Shown: piece after piece, positions 41,281 to 52,418 of the stretch | Layout of the letters: every line of letters begins with the position of its first letter | How positions within the stretch are numbered: position 1 is the first letter of the stretch | Origin: Azohydromonas aeria | GTDB lineage: Bacteria; Pseudomonadota; Gammaproteobacteria; Burkholderiales; Burkholderiaceae_C | Assembly: GCF_009760915.1 (NCBI RefSeq) | Contig: NZ_VIDQ01000006.1 | Span: 86,860 to 150,859, forward strand | Reading direction: 5' to 3' | Length of the DNA stretch: 64,000 bases | Made by a program: the position numbers and the translations under genes | The notes under the pieces: model-generated | What the model was told of the DNA's origin: nothing | Databases searched by the model: none | Seen by the model: only the letters and a program-made list of their open reading frames with translations

Positions 41281-41961
41281 ATGCGACAAATCTCTCCACG
41301 CCAGATCACCTGCTTCATGTCCCTGCTCGGGGTGACCGTGGCCGGCACCGCCGCGCTGAGCCTGGGCCTGGCGGCCGTGCTGCCCGCGGGCGACCTGCGC
41401 GGCATCGTGCTGGCGCTGTGCACCGTGCTGTTCTTCTACGCCTGCGCCTTCGCGGTCTACAGGCTGTTCCTGCGGCTGTGCCCGCTCAGCGAGGGCGAGT
41501 TGCCCGAGGGCTCGCGCGCCGAGTTCGCCGCGCAGGTCAACATCCTGTTTTACCTGCTGCTGTTCAACAGCCTCATCCGCACCAACTTCATCCCGGTGCC
41601 GCTGCTGCGCCTGGTCTACCTGGCGCTGGGCGCCAGGCTCGGCCGCAACACGTACAGCGCCGGTGCGCTGCTCGACCCGCCGCTCACGCGCATCGGCGAC
41701 AACTGCATCATCGGCCACAACGCGGTGCTGTTCTCGCACGCCATCGAGGGCTCGCGCTTCAGCCTGGATGCCATCGTGATCGGCCACGAGGTGACCATCG
41801 GCTCCATGGCGGTGGTGATGTCGGGCGTGCACATCGGCAACGGCGCCATCGTCTCGGCCGGGGCCGTGGTCAACAAGGGCACGCGCATCGGCCCCAACGA
41901 AATCTGGGGCGGCGTGCCGGCGCGGCTGATCAAGCACCGCAGCGACCCGGTGTCGGCATAG
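41281..41961 (+). CDS. Membrane-anchored hexapeptide-repeat acyltransferase
   Basis: A 226-residue protein with two N-terminal TM segments ([20 protein letters not shown] and [20 protein letters not shown]). A left-handed beta-helix domain follows with hexapeptide periodicity: [37 protein letters not shown] and [18 protein letters not shown]. The C-terminal [16 protein letters not shown] is the classic end of sugar O-acyltransferases of the LbH family. The probable histidine base is within IIGHNAV. It lies behind the GT1-like gene, suggesting acylation of the same glycoside or glycolipid; this is inferred. Confidence 0.82.
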   Translation: MRQISPRQITCFMSLLGVTVAGTAALSLGLAAVLPAGDLRGIVLALCTVLFFYACAFAVYRLFLRLCPLSEGELPEGSRAEFAAQVNILFYLLLFNSLIRTNFIPVPLLRLVYLALGARLGRNTYSAGALLDPPLTRIGDNCIIGHNAVLFSHAIEGSRFSLDAIVIGHEVTIGSMAVVMSGVHIGNGAIVSAGAVVNKGTRIGPNEIWGGVPARLIKHRSDPVSA

Positions 41962-42062
41962 CTGTCAGCGAGTGTCGGAGTTCTTTACAGCTGCTCGCTG
42001 CGGCACTTGATGCAAGCCCGTTTTCTCAGCCAAGTCCTTGATTTTATTGAGCATGAAGCTGT

Positions 42063-42078
42063 TGGCCCGGTTCCTGCT
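42063..42078 (+). promoter_or_regulatory. Candidate sigma-54 promoter of the PEP-CTERM gene
   Basis: TGGCCCGGTTCCTGCT has GG and GC dinucleotides with the correct spacing of a -24/-12 promoter (consensus TGGCAC-N5-TTGC), with two mismatches. It lies about 105 bases before the ATG. PEP-CTERM genes in floc-forming betaproteobacteria are known to be driven by PrsK-PrsR and RpoN, which supports the call. The 220-base region otherwise shows no gene. Confidence 0.4.
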
Positions 42079-42181
42079 TCGTATGCGGCGTCGGCAGGAA
42101 ATTCGTTGGTCCCATCCTGGCCGGTGCAGTTGAAGAGGCTTCAAGGCCTCCTGGCCAACGAACAACCAATGAGAGGGAAAC

Positions 42182-43072
42182 ATGCTCAACAACATTCTTA
42201 AGAAGGCTCTGCCGGCCGCCGCAGCACTCGGCACGCTGGCCTGCTCCACCGGCGCCATGGCCGGCCCGGCGATCGGCTTCCTCGATCCGAAGAACGGCGG
42301 CTCCGTGGTCTACACCGACCTCTGGACCAACAACACCGACACGGCGCTGGCGACGGGCTTCATCGCGAACAAGAACGTTCCTCCGAACGCGCCTTACGAA
42401 ACCGGCCTGGTCGGCCAGATGCGCCTGTCGACCATGAACTACCAGGGCGATCCGGTCCTCAACGACTTCGGCATCGGCACCGTTGGCCGCGAGATCACCC
42501 AGGTGATCAAGCTGACGGAGCTGGTGACCAACCAGACCAGCGGCCAGTTCGCGAAAGCCGACTTCGGCCTGCCGGCCCAGCAGACCATCGACATCGACCC
42601 CACCACAGCCGGCAAGCAGCAGTTCGCCTGGTACTACGACACGTACAACAACGGCGATCAGTCCAAGGCCAACCCCAACACCGCCACCGGCTACAACGGC
42701 TCAGGCGGCGGCGTGCTGATGGCATCGGGCCACATCACCAAGAACATCTCCAGCTTCGCGGCCGCCGGCACCGTCGGCACGGGCTCGTTCGACCTGACCT
42801 TCGTGTTCGACTATGTCAACGACACGCTGCTGGACATCAAGACGAACAACATCTACGGCTTCCGCATCACCGGCACCACCAACATCCCGCCCGCGTTCAA
42901 CCCGGCCAACATGTGGGACGGCACGGCAACGGCCTCCGGCCTGAAGCTGAAGGTCGACTCGTCGTTCGAGTTCCTGGCCGTGCCGGAGCCGGGCAGCCTG
43001 GCGCTGGTCGGCCTGGCCATGGGCGGCCTGGGCGTGACGACCTTCGGCCGTCGCCGCAACAAGAAGGCCTGA
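42182..43072 (+). CDS. PEP-CTERM sorting domain protein
   Basis: A secreted, surface-anchored protein of 296 residues. It has an N-terminal signal peptide (LPAAAALGTLACSTGAMA) and a C-terminal PEP-CTERM tripartite signal: VPEPGSLALVGLAMGGLG, with a hydrophobic helix and then RRRNKK. Such proteins are processed by an exosortase (EpsH/XrtA) and linked to exopolysaccharide and floc formation; no exosortase gene is in this window. The middle region is Thr/Asn/Gly-rich (TDLWTNNTDTALATGF) and shows no other domain. Codon use is less extreme in GC than in its neighbours. AGAGGG precedes ATG 42182, and a strong terminator follows. Confidence 0.92.
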   Translation: MLNNILKKALPAAAALGTLACSTGAMAGPAIGFLDPKNGGSVVYTDLWTNNTDTALATGFIANKNVPPNAPYETGLVGQMRLSTMNYQGDPVLNDFGIGTVGREITQVIKLTELVTNQTSGQFAKADFGLPAQQTIDIDPTTAGKQQFAWYYDTYNNGDQSKANPNTATGYNGSGGGVLMASGHITKNISSFAAAGTVGTGSFDLTFVFDYVNDTLLDIKTNNIYGFRITGTTNIPPAFNPANMWDGTATASGLKLKVDSSFEFLAVPEPGSLALVGLAMGGLGVTTFGRRRNKKA

Positions 43073-43123
43073 AGCCTCCAGCCCTTGGCTGAAGCGCCGC
43101 GCTGACGCGGCGCCTCGCCAGTG

Positions 43124-43162
43124 AAAAGGCGCCGGACGGGACAACCCGTCCGGCGCCTTTTT
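43124..43162. terminator. Rho-independent terminator, PEP-CTERM/nitroreductase
   Basis: GGCGCCGGACGGG (43128-43140), loop ACAA, and CCCGTCCGGCGCC (43145-43157), flanked by AAAA and TTTTT. It can act on both strands between the convergent PEP-CTERM and nitroreductase genes. Confidence 0.9.
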
Positions 43163-43214
43163 CCTTCACCGCCTGGCCGGCGCGCGCCGGCACGGGGGCT
43201 GCCGGCGGCAGGGC

Positions 43215-44348
43215 TCAGCCCACCCGGGTCGGCTCCCGCGCCAGCGACGGCGCGGCGGGCTGGGTTGGATTGTTGCCCTGGACTTCGAGCCGCTGCAGCG
43301 GCAGCCGCAGCGAGCGGCTGGCCGGCGCCGGCCCGGCGCCGACGCGGCCCATGAACACCGTCGCCTGCAGCGTCGAGGCGCCCAGCAGCTCGCCCATGCG
43401 CTTCACCGCCCGCGTGGCCTCGGCCGACACGCCCGGCTGCGCCGTGAACGCGCGCCGCTCGCGCAGGTAGCGCGCGAAGATCAGCGGCGTCACCGCCGGC
43501 TGCAGGTTCAGCCCTAGCTGCGTCACCGTGAGCCAGAAGCGCTGCACGGTGCGGCCGGCCGCGACGTAGTCGTCGATGGTCACCGGCTCCTGCTTCGCCA
43601 CCAGCGCGAAATGCGCGGCGCAGGCCAGGCCGGGAATCAGGTCCATCTGGATGCGCGGCGCCACCGTGCCGGCCAGCCAGCGGTTGAAGAAGCGCACCCG
43701 CTCCCAGCTGCCCAGCACGAAGCGCATCATCTTCGCCGTCATGCGGTCCACGCCCAGGGCCTGGTCGGGCACGCGGTCGATGCTGAAGCGCGCGTCCCAC
43801 TCGATGATGTCGCGGTGCGTGGGATAGGCCTCGGGCATGGTCAGCCGCACCTTGGCGAAGGTGCTGAGCAGCCGGGCGGACTCCAGGCGCTGGCTGAAAT
43901 CCTCGCGCCAGACGACGCGGCAGTGCGGCGCCGCGGCCGCTTCCAGCGCCTGCTTCTCCTGCACCGTGAGCCGCCGCGTGGCCATGGGCCGGCGCTGCAC
44001 GCTGCGCTTGTCAATGCTGGCGATCAGCGCATCGGGGCGCACCTGCGCATCGGGCGCGAAGCGCACGTCGAAGACGGGCCGGCCCACCGGCGCGTCGGCG
44101 CGGCGCGTGGCCTGCATCGAGGCGCCCTGGGCGCTGGCGGCGATCGCCATGGTCTCCAGCAGCGCGCCCAGCGACAGCTCGCTGGCGTGGCCGTCGAGGT
44201 CGTAGACGCAGTGCTCGCGCGTGTCGAAGCCGTGCACCACCACGTGGCCCTGGCCGGCCAGCTCGAAGCGCCAGGGCTGCGTGTTGTCGCCGCTGGGCGC
44301 CCAGCGGGCCAGGTCCAGGATGGCGCGAAGATCGATGTCAGAGGGCAT
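43215..44348 (-). CDS. Nitroreductase-family FMN protein
   Basis: A 377-residue protein, longer than the typical 200-residue nitroreductase. The FMN-binding start is LDLARWAPSGDNTQPWRFEL, and the C-terminal flavin half includes FWLTVTQLGLNLQPAVTPLI. It has a central region with many Arg/Met residues that may be a lid or partner interface. Its ATG at 44348 overlaps the end of the ThiF-like gene by 11 bases, so the two are translationally coupled. FMN nitroreductase-fold dehydrogenases oxidise azolines in RiPP pathways, and E1-like proteins act with them, but no YcaO gene or precursor peptide is visible. The substrate is unknown. Confidence 0.83.
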   Translation of the reverse strand: MPSDIDLRAILDLARWAPSGDNTQPWRFELAGQGHVVVHGFDTREHCVYDLDGHASELSLGALLETMAIAASAQGASMQATRRADAPVGRPVFDVRFAPDAQVRPDALIASIDKRSVQRRPMATRRLTVQEKQALEAAAAPHCRVVWREDFSQRLESARLLSTFAKVRLTMPEAYPTHRDIIEWDARFSIDRVPDQALGVDRMTAKMMRFVLGSWERVRFFNRWLAGTVAPRIQMDLIPGLACAAHFALVAKQEPVTIDDYVAAGRTVQRFWLTVTQLGLNLQPAVTPLIFARYLRERRAFTAQPGVSAEATRAVKRMGELLGASTLQATVFMGRVGAGPAPASRSLRLPLQRLEVQGNNPTQPAAPSLAREPTRVG

Positions 44349-45219
44349 GCTGCACCTTCAAGGCCGCGATGCGGCGGCGTCCGATGGACAGGGCCAGGCG
44401 CTGCAGCGGATGCCGGTGCCCGCCCGGGCGCCAGGTGCGCACGTGGCGGTTGAGGTAGGCATCGAAGTGCAGCCCGTACGGCGCGGCCCACACCTTGCCG
44501 CGGCCCAGCAGGATCTTGGCGGCCTCGGCGGCCGCCATGCCGGCGGCCAGCTGGCAGCCGATGATGGTCGAAGGCCCGCGCCGCTCGGCCAGGTTCAGCG
44601 TGGTCGGGTCCACCAGGTAGCGGCTGTGCAGCCCCGCCGGCGACAGGCCGACCAGGAAGCGCAGCGCCTTCTCGTCCTCGTCGTGGTCGCCCCAGCCGAA
44701 GTACTCCTCGAAGCTCATCTGCCCGGGCAGGAAGCTCAGCACCGCCGAGCCCATGCCCAGCGGCGCCGCGGTGACGGCCGGGATGCGGCGCTCGTGGCAG
44801 GCGTGGAAGGCCATCTGACGCGCGGAGAAGGCGAAGAAGTCCAGCCCGTCCACGTACAGATCGACCCCGTCGAAGAAGGCATCGACGTTGTCCCGGTTCA
44901 CGCCGCCGCCGAAGGCCTGGATGTCGAGCTCCGGGTTGATGTCCAGCGCCATGGCCTTGAGCACCTCGGCCTTGGGCTGGTTCAGCGTGCTCATGGTCGC
45001 GCCGACCTGGCGGTTGAAGTTCACGACGTCGAAGACGTCGAAGTCGGCGATGCGGAAGCTGCCGATGCCCAGCCGCGCCAGCGTCAGCAGGTGCACGCCG
45101 CCGACGCCGCCCATGCCGGCGATGGCGATGCGCTTGCCGCGCAGCACGGCCTGCTCGGCACGCGTCACCCAGCCAATGTTGCGGGAGAAGGCATCCTGGT
45201 AGAGGAATTGGGGATCCAT
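44338..45219 (-). CDS. ThiF/MoeB-like E1 adenylyltransferase
   Basis: A 293-residue E1-like protein. The nucleotide-binding motif IAIAGMGGVGGVHL is at residues 31-44, with Asp59/Asp61 (IADFDVFD), then VNFNRQ (Asn67, Arg70) and Lys84, which match ATP-contacting residues of MoeB and ThiF. The paired CxxC zinc motifs of MoeB are absent. A single Cys in ACHERRIPAV and one in IIGCQLAAG are the only candidates near the usual transfer cysteine. The start MDPQFLYQ at 45219 was chosen. It is coupled to a nitroreductase rather than to a ubiquitin-like ThiS/MoaD protein, so the acceptor is unknown. Confidence 0.85.
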   Translation of the reverse strand: MDPQFLYQDAFSRNIGWVTRAEQAVLRGKRIAIAGMGGVGGVHLLTLARLGIGSFRIADFDVFDVVNFNRQVGATMSTLNQPKAEVLKAMALDINPELDIQAFGGGVNRDNVDAFFDGVDLYVDGLDFFAFSARQMAFHACHERRIPAVTAAPLGMGSAVLSFLPGQMSFEEYFGWGDHDEDEKALRFLVGLSPAGLHSRYLVDPTTLNLAERRGPSTIIGCQLAAGMAAAEAAKILLGRGKVWAAPYGLHFDAYLNRHVRTWRPGGHRHPLQRLALSIGRRRIAALKVQHAL

Positions 45220-45356
45220 GGATCGGGCCGGAAGCCGCAGATTTTTTCGCAGCTGACACTGTAGGTCACGGATCTGCCCAGGCCGCACCGGCCTGTGTCA
45301 AGGAATTCACGCCGGTGCACGCCACGGGGCGGCGCGCACCGGCACGCCGCGCGGCC

Positions 45357-47696
45357 TCAGGCCGCCACCACGCGCAGCGGCTTGGGAAAGCCCTCGACCT
45401 TGCGCCCGCGCTTGGCGCGCTTGCCCTGATAGGACGACACGCCGGCCCAGCGCAGCGTCTCCTCCTTGGCCTTGCCGCCGCGGCCCTGGCCCAGCACCGT
45501 CAGCGCCTCGCCGAAGGTGGTCGCCGACAGCAGCGGCTCCCTGGCATCGACTTCCATCAGGATCAGCCCGCGCCCGCCGCCGGGCTGCAGCTTGAGCTCC
45601 TCGCGCGCGAACACCAGCAGCCGCCCGTCCAGCGTCAGGCAGGCGACCTGTTTATGGCTGGGCTGCACCACCGCCGGCGGCAGCAGGTGCTCGCCGTCCT
45701 CCAGCGTCAGGAAGGCCTTGCCCGCGCGGTTGCGCCCCTGCAGGTCGCTCACCCGCGCCATCAACCCGAAGCCGCCGGTGTGCGCCAGCAGCAGCGTGGT
45801 GGCGGCGCCGCCGGCGAAGTAGTGCGCCGGCTGCGTGCCCGGCTCCAGCTCGATCAGGCTGGTGATGGGCACGCCGTCGCCGCGCCCGCCCGGCAGCGCC
45901 GAAACCGCCACCGAGTACACCCGTCCGCTGCCCTTGGCCGCGCTGCCGAACACCAGCAGCGTGTCCACGCTGCGGCACGGGAAGATGCCGTAGAGCGAGT
46001 CCCCGGCCTTGAAGGCCAGCGTGGCGGCGTCGATCTCGTGCCCCTTGAGCGCCCGCACCCAGCCCTTGAGGCTGACCACCACCGTCACCGGCTCGTCGGC
46101 CACCTTGAGCTCGACGCTGGCGCGCTTGTCGGCCTGGATCAGCGTGCGCCGGTCGTCGCCGAAGGCCTTGGCGTCGGCCTCGATCTCCTTGACCACGGTA
46201 CGCTTGAGCGCCGCCGGCGTGGCCAGGATGTTCTCCAGCTTCTCCTGCTCGGCGCGCAATACCTTGAGTTCCTGCTCGATCTTGATCGCCTCCAGCCGCG
46301 CCAGCTGGCGCAGCCGGATCTCGAGGATGTCCTCGGCCTGCCGGTCGCTCAGCTTGAAGCGCTCGATCAGCGCCGGCTTGGGCTCCTCGGCGTTGCGGAT
46401 GATGCGGATGACCTCGTCGATGTTGAGCAGCACCAGCTGCCGCCCTTCCAGCACGTGGATGCGGTCGAGCACCTTGGCCAGCCGGTGCCGCGTGCGCTTC
46501 TGCACCGTGTCCAGCCGGAAGCCGATCCACTCCAGCAGCACCTGGCGCAGGCTCTTCTGCGTGGGCCGGCCGTCGGCGCCGACCATGGTCAGGTTCATCG
46601 GCGCGTTGCCTTCGAGGCTGGTGTGCGCCAGCAGCACCGTCATGAATTCCTGCTGCGAGACGGTGCGGCTCTTGGGCTCGAACACCAGCCGCACCGGCGC
46701 ATCCTTGCTGGACTCGTCGCGCACCGTGTCGAGCACGCCCAGCAGCGTCTGCTTGAGCTGCAGCTGCTCGGCCGAGAGCGTCTTCTTGCCGGCCTTGACC
46801 TTGGGGTTGGTCAGCTCCTCGATCTCCTCCAGCACCTTCTGCGCGCTGGCGCCCGGGGGCAGCTCGGTGACGACGACCTGCCACTGCCCGCGCGCGAGGT
46901 CCTCGATCTTCCAGCGCGCGCGCACCTTGAGGCTGCCGCGGCCCGACGCGTAGGCGTCGCGGATCTCGGCCGGGCTGCTGATGATCTGGCCGCCGCCGGG
47001 AAAGTCCGGGCCCGGCAGCAGCGTGAAGAGGTCGTCGTCGGGCAGCGCCTCGTTCCTGATCAGCGCCACGGCCGCGGCCGCCACCTCGCGCAGGTTGTGG
47101 CTGGGCACCTCGGTGGCCAGGCCCACGGCGATGCCCGAGGCACCGTTGAGCAGCACGAAGGGCAGCCGCGCCGGCAACTGCTTCGGCTCGGCGGTGGAGC
47201 CGTCGTAGTTGGGCACGAAGGCGACGGTGCCCTCGTCGATCTCGTCGAGCAGCAGCCGCGTGATGGGTGCCAGGCGCGCCTCGGTGTAGCGCATGGCCGC
47301 TGCGCCGTCGCCGTCGCGGCTGCCGAAGTTGCCCTGCCCGTCGATGAGCGGGTAGCGCTGGGAGAAGTCCTGCGCCATGCGCACCAGCGCGTCGTAGGCC
47401 GCGGTGTCGCCGTGCGGGTGGTAGCGGCCCAGCACGTCGCCGACCACGCGCGCGCTCTTGACCGGCTTCGGCCCCGCGGCCGTCGTGAACGACAGCCCCA
47501 TGCGCTGCATCGCGTACAGGATGCGGCGCTGCACCGGCTTCTGGCCGTCGCACACGTCGGGCAGCGCGCGGCCCTTGACCACGCTGAGCGCGTACTCCAG
47601 GTAAGCCTGCTGCGCGTAGTGCGCCAGCGTGATGGCGTCGCCCGCGGCCGAGTTGCCGTCGTCGCCGCCTTGGAAATCAAGGGTGCTTTGGTCCAT
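45357..47696 (-). CDS. parC: DNA topoisomerase IV subunit A
   Basis: Breakage-rejoining subunit of the chromosome-decatenating topoisomerase. The 779 residues begin near [11 protein letters not shown]. The QRDR/active-site region reads [20 protein letters not shown], then [20 protein letters not shown] with the catalytic Tyr. The C-terminal half is a short ParC-type beta-pinwheel, with a basic tail ([18 protein letters not shown]). Starts at 47720 and 47762 are in frame but give unlikely extra residues. It is separated from parE by a vapBC module. A GC-rich hairpin lies at 45311-45343 downstream. Confidence 0.96.
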   Translation of the reverse strand: MDQSTLDFQGGDDGNSAAGDAITLAHYAQQAYLEYALSVVKGRALPDVCDGQKPVQRRILYAMQRMGLSFTTAAGPKPVKSARVVGDVLGRYHPHGDTAAYDALVRMAQDFSQRYPLIDGQGNFGSRDGDGAAAMRYTEARLAPITRLLLDEIDEGTVAFVPNYDGSTAEPKQLPARLPFVLLNGASGIAVGLATEVPSHNLREVAAAAVALIRNEALPDDDLFTLLPGPDFPGGGQIISSPAEIRDAYASGRGSLKVRARWKIEDLARGQWQVVVTELPPGASAQKVLEEIEELTNPKVKAGKKTLSAEQLQLKQTLLGVLDTVRDESSKDAPVRLVFEPKSRTVSQQEFMTVLLAHTSLEGNAPMNLTMVGADGRPTQKSLRQVLLEWIGFRLDTVQKRTRHRLAKVLDRIHVLEGRQLVLLNIDEVIRIIRNAEEPKPALIERFKLSDRQAEDILEIRLRQLARLEAIKIEQELKVLRAEQEKLENILATPAALKRTVVKEIEADAKAFGDDRRTLIQADKRASVELKVADEPVTVVVSLKGWVRALKGHEIDAATLAFKAGDSLYGIFPCRSVDTLLVFGSAAKGSGRVYSVAVSALPGGRGDGVPITSLIELEPGTQPAHYFAGGAATTLLLAHTGGFGLMARVSDLQGRNRAGKAFLTLEDGEHLLPPAVVQPSHKQVACLTLDGRLLVFAREELKLQPGGGRGLILMEVDAREPLLSATTFGEALTVLGQGRGGKAKEETLRWAGVSSYQGKRAKRGRKVEGFPKPLRVVAA

Positions 47697-47762
47697 GTTG
47701 GTCTTTTCGTCGGCCGGCATAGCGCCGGCCATTTGCATTGACGCCTTCCGAGTTCCGAGCAC

Positions 47763-48197
47763 TCAGCCAGGAATGGGCGCCATGTCGTCCTTGAAGGGAT
47801 TGCGGATGCGCAGCGTGCCTTCCACTACCAAGCCGTCGTGCAGATCCTCGCTCAGCAGCTCGGCACAGCTCGCCTCCAGTGCCGCCGCCACCACCAGCGC
47901 GTCGTACCAGGAGAAGCCGTAGCGCGATGCCAGCTTCAGGGCCTGCTCGTGCACCTGCAGCGTCAGCGGACGGACGCTGCAGCGCCGTCTCACCAGCGAC
48001 AGCACGTCTTCGATCTCAGGCCAGGCCAGGCGCATCTTGCGGCGCGCAACGCTGGCGAATTCGTTGAGCACCTGCAGCCCGACCACGCCACCGCGTGCCA
48101 GCAGGGCTTCCGCCTTCTCGGCCTTGGAGGAGTCAGCAGAAAAGGCGTAGAGCAGCACGTTGGTATCGAGAAAGGCTTGTGCCTTGGTCTGCCTCAT
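47763..48197 (-). CDS. vapC: VapC-like PIN-domain toxin ribonuclease
   Basis: A predicted Mg-dependent RNase toxin of 144 residues. The PIN-domain acidic residues are visible: Asp in AFLDTNVLLYAFS, Glu in LQVLNEFASVARRK, Asp in SWYDALVVAAALE, and acidic SEDLHDG near the end. The ATG at 48197 overlaps the vapB stop (ATGA), the standard antitoxin-toxin coupling. It lies 66 bases upstream of parC on the same strand, so it sits inside the topoisomerase IV locus. All key residues appear intact. Confidence 0.9.
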   Translation of the reverse strand: MRQTKAQAFLDTNVLLYAFSADSSKAEKAEALLARGGVVGLQVLNEFASVARRKMRLAWPEIEDVLSLVRRRCSVRPLTLQVHEQALKLASRYGFSWYDALVVAAALEASCAELLSEDLHDGLVVEGTLRIRNPFKDDMAPIPG

Positions 48198-48433
48198 CAC
48201 TCCCCACGCTCGTTGGCTTCCAGGCGGTCGAACTTGAAATCCGCCGGCAGGCGACCCCGGTAAGCGCGCAGGCGCTGCAGCACTTCTTCGACATCCGCGG
48301 AGCGGCGCACTTCGAACTGCCGTGCACCCACGACCTCGATGTCGATGTCGTCGCCCTCCTTCAGGCCAAGTGCCTCGACCACAGCGGCCGGCAGCCGTAC
48401 CGCCAGGCTGTTGCCCCATTTCGATACCTGCAT
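48197..48433 (-). CDS. vapB: VapB-like AbrB-family antitoxin
   Basis: A 78-residue antitoxin. The N-terminal AbrB/MazE swapped-hairpin DNA-binding domain reads MQVSKWGNSLAVRLPAAVVE followed by ALGLKEGDDIDIEVVG. The C-terminal part (FDRLEANERGE) should bind and block VapC. The ATG at 48433 gives the canonical start; an upstream in-frame extension runs into the operator. The stop overlaps the vapC start. Confidence 0.9.
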   Translation of the reverse strand: MQVSKWGNSLAVRLPAAVVEALGLKEGDDIDIEVVGARQFEVRRSADVEEVLQRLRAYRGRLPADFKFDRLEANERGE

Positions 48434-48450
48434 CACGCCTCCAAAGCGCC

Positions 48451-48476
48451 GGATATACAAAACACAGTGTATATCC
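48451..48476. promoter_or_regulatory. Candidate VapB operator
   Basis: GGATATAC (48451-48458) and GTATATCC (48469-48476) are exact complements with a 10-base spacer, 18 bases upstream of the vapB ATG. The A/T-rich palindrome stands out in GC-rich DNA and fits autoregulation by the VapBC complex. Confidence 0.75.
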
Positions 48477-48497
48477 AGGCTTGATGACCGGGTTGTG

Positions 48498-50591
<2,094 letters not shown>

Positions 50592-50628
50592 TCACATGGG
50601 CAGTGCACCGAGACGCTGACAATAGACA

Positions 50629-50656
50629 GTCACGTTTCAAACGTGACACTTGTTTT
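50629..50656 (+). terminator. Palindrome with T-tract, possible terminator
   Basis: GTCACGTTT (50629-50637) and AAACGTGAC (50639-50647) are exact complements around one base; as RNA they form a 7-bp stem with a five-base loop. ACTTG and a run of seven T follow. No annotated plus-strand gene lies upstream, so it may end a short transcript from near the LexA-like box, or may instead be an operator. Confidence 0.45.
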
Positions 50657-50714
50657 TTTCCCTTGACTGACGTGCTGCCGCACGCCACCCGAACTTCTCC
50701 ACTCACTCAGCATC

Positions 50715-52355
50715 ATGGCCAACTTCTCCTTGTTCAGCCCGACGGATCCCTTCAGCTTTGGTGAAGGTACGCAGTGGGACGTGACGGTCTTCACCTCCAC
50801 CCAGCTCGTGTTCGAGAACGGGGACATGAAGGTGGTCATTGGCGGCAGCGGCTTTGCGACCAACGGCGTCACGTTCAGCGGCACGATCACGTCGGCCAAG
50901 GCTTACGAGATCGACACCAGCAGCGGCACGTCCGTGGACCGGCTGCAGGTGCAGTCCACTTCGGCGCTGTCGCTGAGCCTCCAGGGCCTGTTCGACGCCA
51001 TTGAATCCAGCGACTGGGACTGGGGTGGTTTCGACTACCTGCTGTCGGGTCACGACAGCATCACCGGTACCGCGGGCAGCGATGACGTCGATGCAGCCAT
51101 GGGCAACGACACCGTGCGCGGCCTCGACGGCAACGACTCCCTATACGGCGACTTCTACTACTCCGAGACACCGCAATTCGGCGGCGCCGACCTGCTCGAC
51201 GGCGGCAACGGCAACGACGAACTGCACGGCGGCGGCGGCAACGACACCCTGCTGGGCGGCGCCGGCGACGACCTGCTCAACGGCGAATGGGGCGCCGACA
51301 GCATGGTCGGCGGCGCTGGCAATGACTACTACCTGGTGTCCGCACCGGGCGACATCGTGGTCGAGGAGGTCAACGGCGGCCTCTACGACCGCGTGAGCTT
51401 CACCACCCAGGGCGGCATGAGCGCCTACACGCTCTCGGCCAACGTCGAGAACCTGGACATCTCGCACGACGGCGGCCCGGCCAACTTCACGGGCAGCGGC
51501 AACCTGCTGGCCAATCGCATCACGGTCATCGACTACGGCTATGCCAGCAGCGAAGTGCTGCAGGGCCTGGGCGGCAACGACCGCCTCTCCAGCGGCTCCG
51601 GCAACGACACCCTGGACGGCGGCACCGGCAACGACACCCTGCTGGGCGGCAGCGGCTCGGACACGTACCTCGTGGACGCACTGGGCGACGTGGTCTCGGA
51701 AAGCCTCATCGGCGGCAGCCCCGCCGATGCCGACACCGTCGTGATCCAGATCGCGGGCGCGGCCACCTATTCCCTCGGCGGCACCGTCACCGGCCTGTCC
51801 GCCGCCAAGGCCTTCGCCGGCATCGAGAACCTGACGCTGGGCAGTGCCACCGCGCTCAACGCCATCGGCAGCACCGCCGCCAACGTCCTCACCGGCAACG
51901 CCGGCGCCAACAGGCTCTTCGGCCTGGGCGGCAACGACTCGCTCCTGGGCGGCGCTGGCAACGACTCGCTGGACGGCGGCGCCGACGCCGACGTGCTCAC
52001 CGGCGGCACCGGCGCCGACACGCTCGTGGGCGGCGCAGGCAACGACCGCTTCGTCTTCAATGCGGCCACCGACACCGGCAAGGGCAGCGCCGCCTTGCGT
52101 GACGTCATCAGCGACTTCGCCGTGGGCGACCTGGTGGACCTGCGTGGCATCGACGCCAACGCGACGCTGGCTGGCGACCAGGCCTTCACGTTCATCGGCA
52201 GCAGCGCCTTCGGCGCCAATGCCACCGGCCAGCTGCGCTATGCCGGCGGCGTGCTCTACGGCAGCACCAATGCCGACACGGCAGCGGAGTTCGAGATCGC
52301 GGTCACGCTGCTGGGCGGACGCACCGCGATGGCGGTGAACGACTTCCTGCTCTGA
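50715..52355 (+). CDS. RTX-type calcium-binding secreted protein
   Basis: A 546-residue protein with no N-terminal signal peptide. After an N-terminal part of about 120 residues without a recognised domain come blocks of GGxGxDxxx nonapeptides, such as GGNGNDELHGGGGNDTLLGG, GGTGNDTLLGGSGSDTYLV, and a later LGGAGNDSLDGGADADVLTG. These fold as calcium-bound beta-rolls. The C-terminus (GGAGNDRFVFNAATDTGKGS, DVISDFAVGDLVDL) matches serralysin-like M10 C-terminal secretion domains and ends NDFLL. It should leave by a type I system, but no such genes are nearby, and no HExxH protease motif is present. Confidence 0.88.
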   Translation: MANFSLFSPTDPFSFGEGTQWDVTVFTSTQLVFENGDMKVVIGGSGFATNGVTFSGTITSAKAYEIDTSSGTSVDRLQVQSTSALSLSLQGLFDAIESSDWDWGGFDYLLSGHDSITGTAGSDDVDAAMGNDTVRGLDGNDSLYGDFYYSETPQFGGADLLDGGNGNDELHGGGGNDTLLGGAGDDLLNGEWGADSMVGGAGNDYYLVSAPGDIVVEEVNGGLYDRVSFTTQGGMSAYTLSANVENLDISHDGGPANFTGSGNLLANRITVIDYGYASSEVLQGLGGNDRLSSGSGNDTLDGGTGNDTLLGGSGSDTYLVDALGDVVSESLIGGSPADADTVVIQIAGAATYSLGGTVTGLSAAKAFAGIENLTLGSATALNAIGSTAANVLTGNAGANRLFGLGGNDSLLGGAGNDSLDGGADADVLTGGTGADTLVGGAGNDRFVFNAATDTGKGSAALRDVISDFAVGDLVDLRGIDANATLAGDQAFTFIGSSAFGANATGQLRYAGGVLYGSTNADTAAEFEIAVTLLGGRTAMAVNDFLL

Positions 52356-52418
52356 CACCAGCGCCGCCGCTCACCCGGCGCGGGCCGGGCGCGCCGCGGC
52401 GCTGGTTACAGTCACGCG

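Noticed and set aside
51141..52358. A 405-codon frame antisense to the RTX gene
   Set aside because: The RTX repeats give periodic codons that keep the opposite strand open. The antisense protein is Val/Ala/Gly/Glu-rich without a domain.
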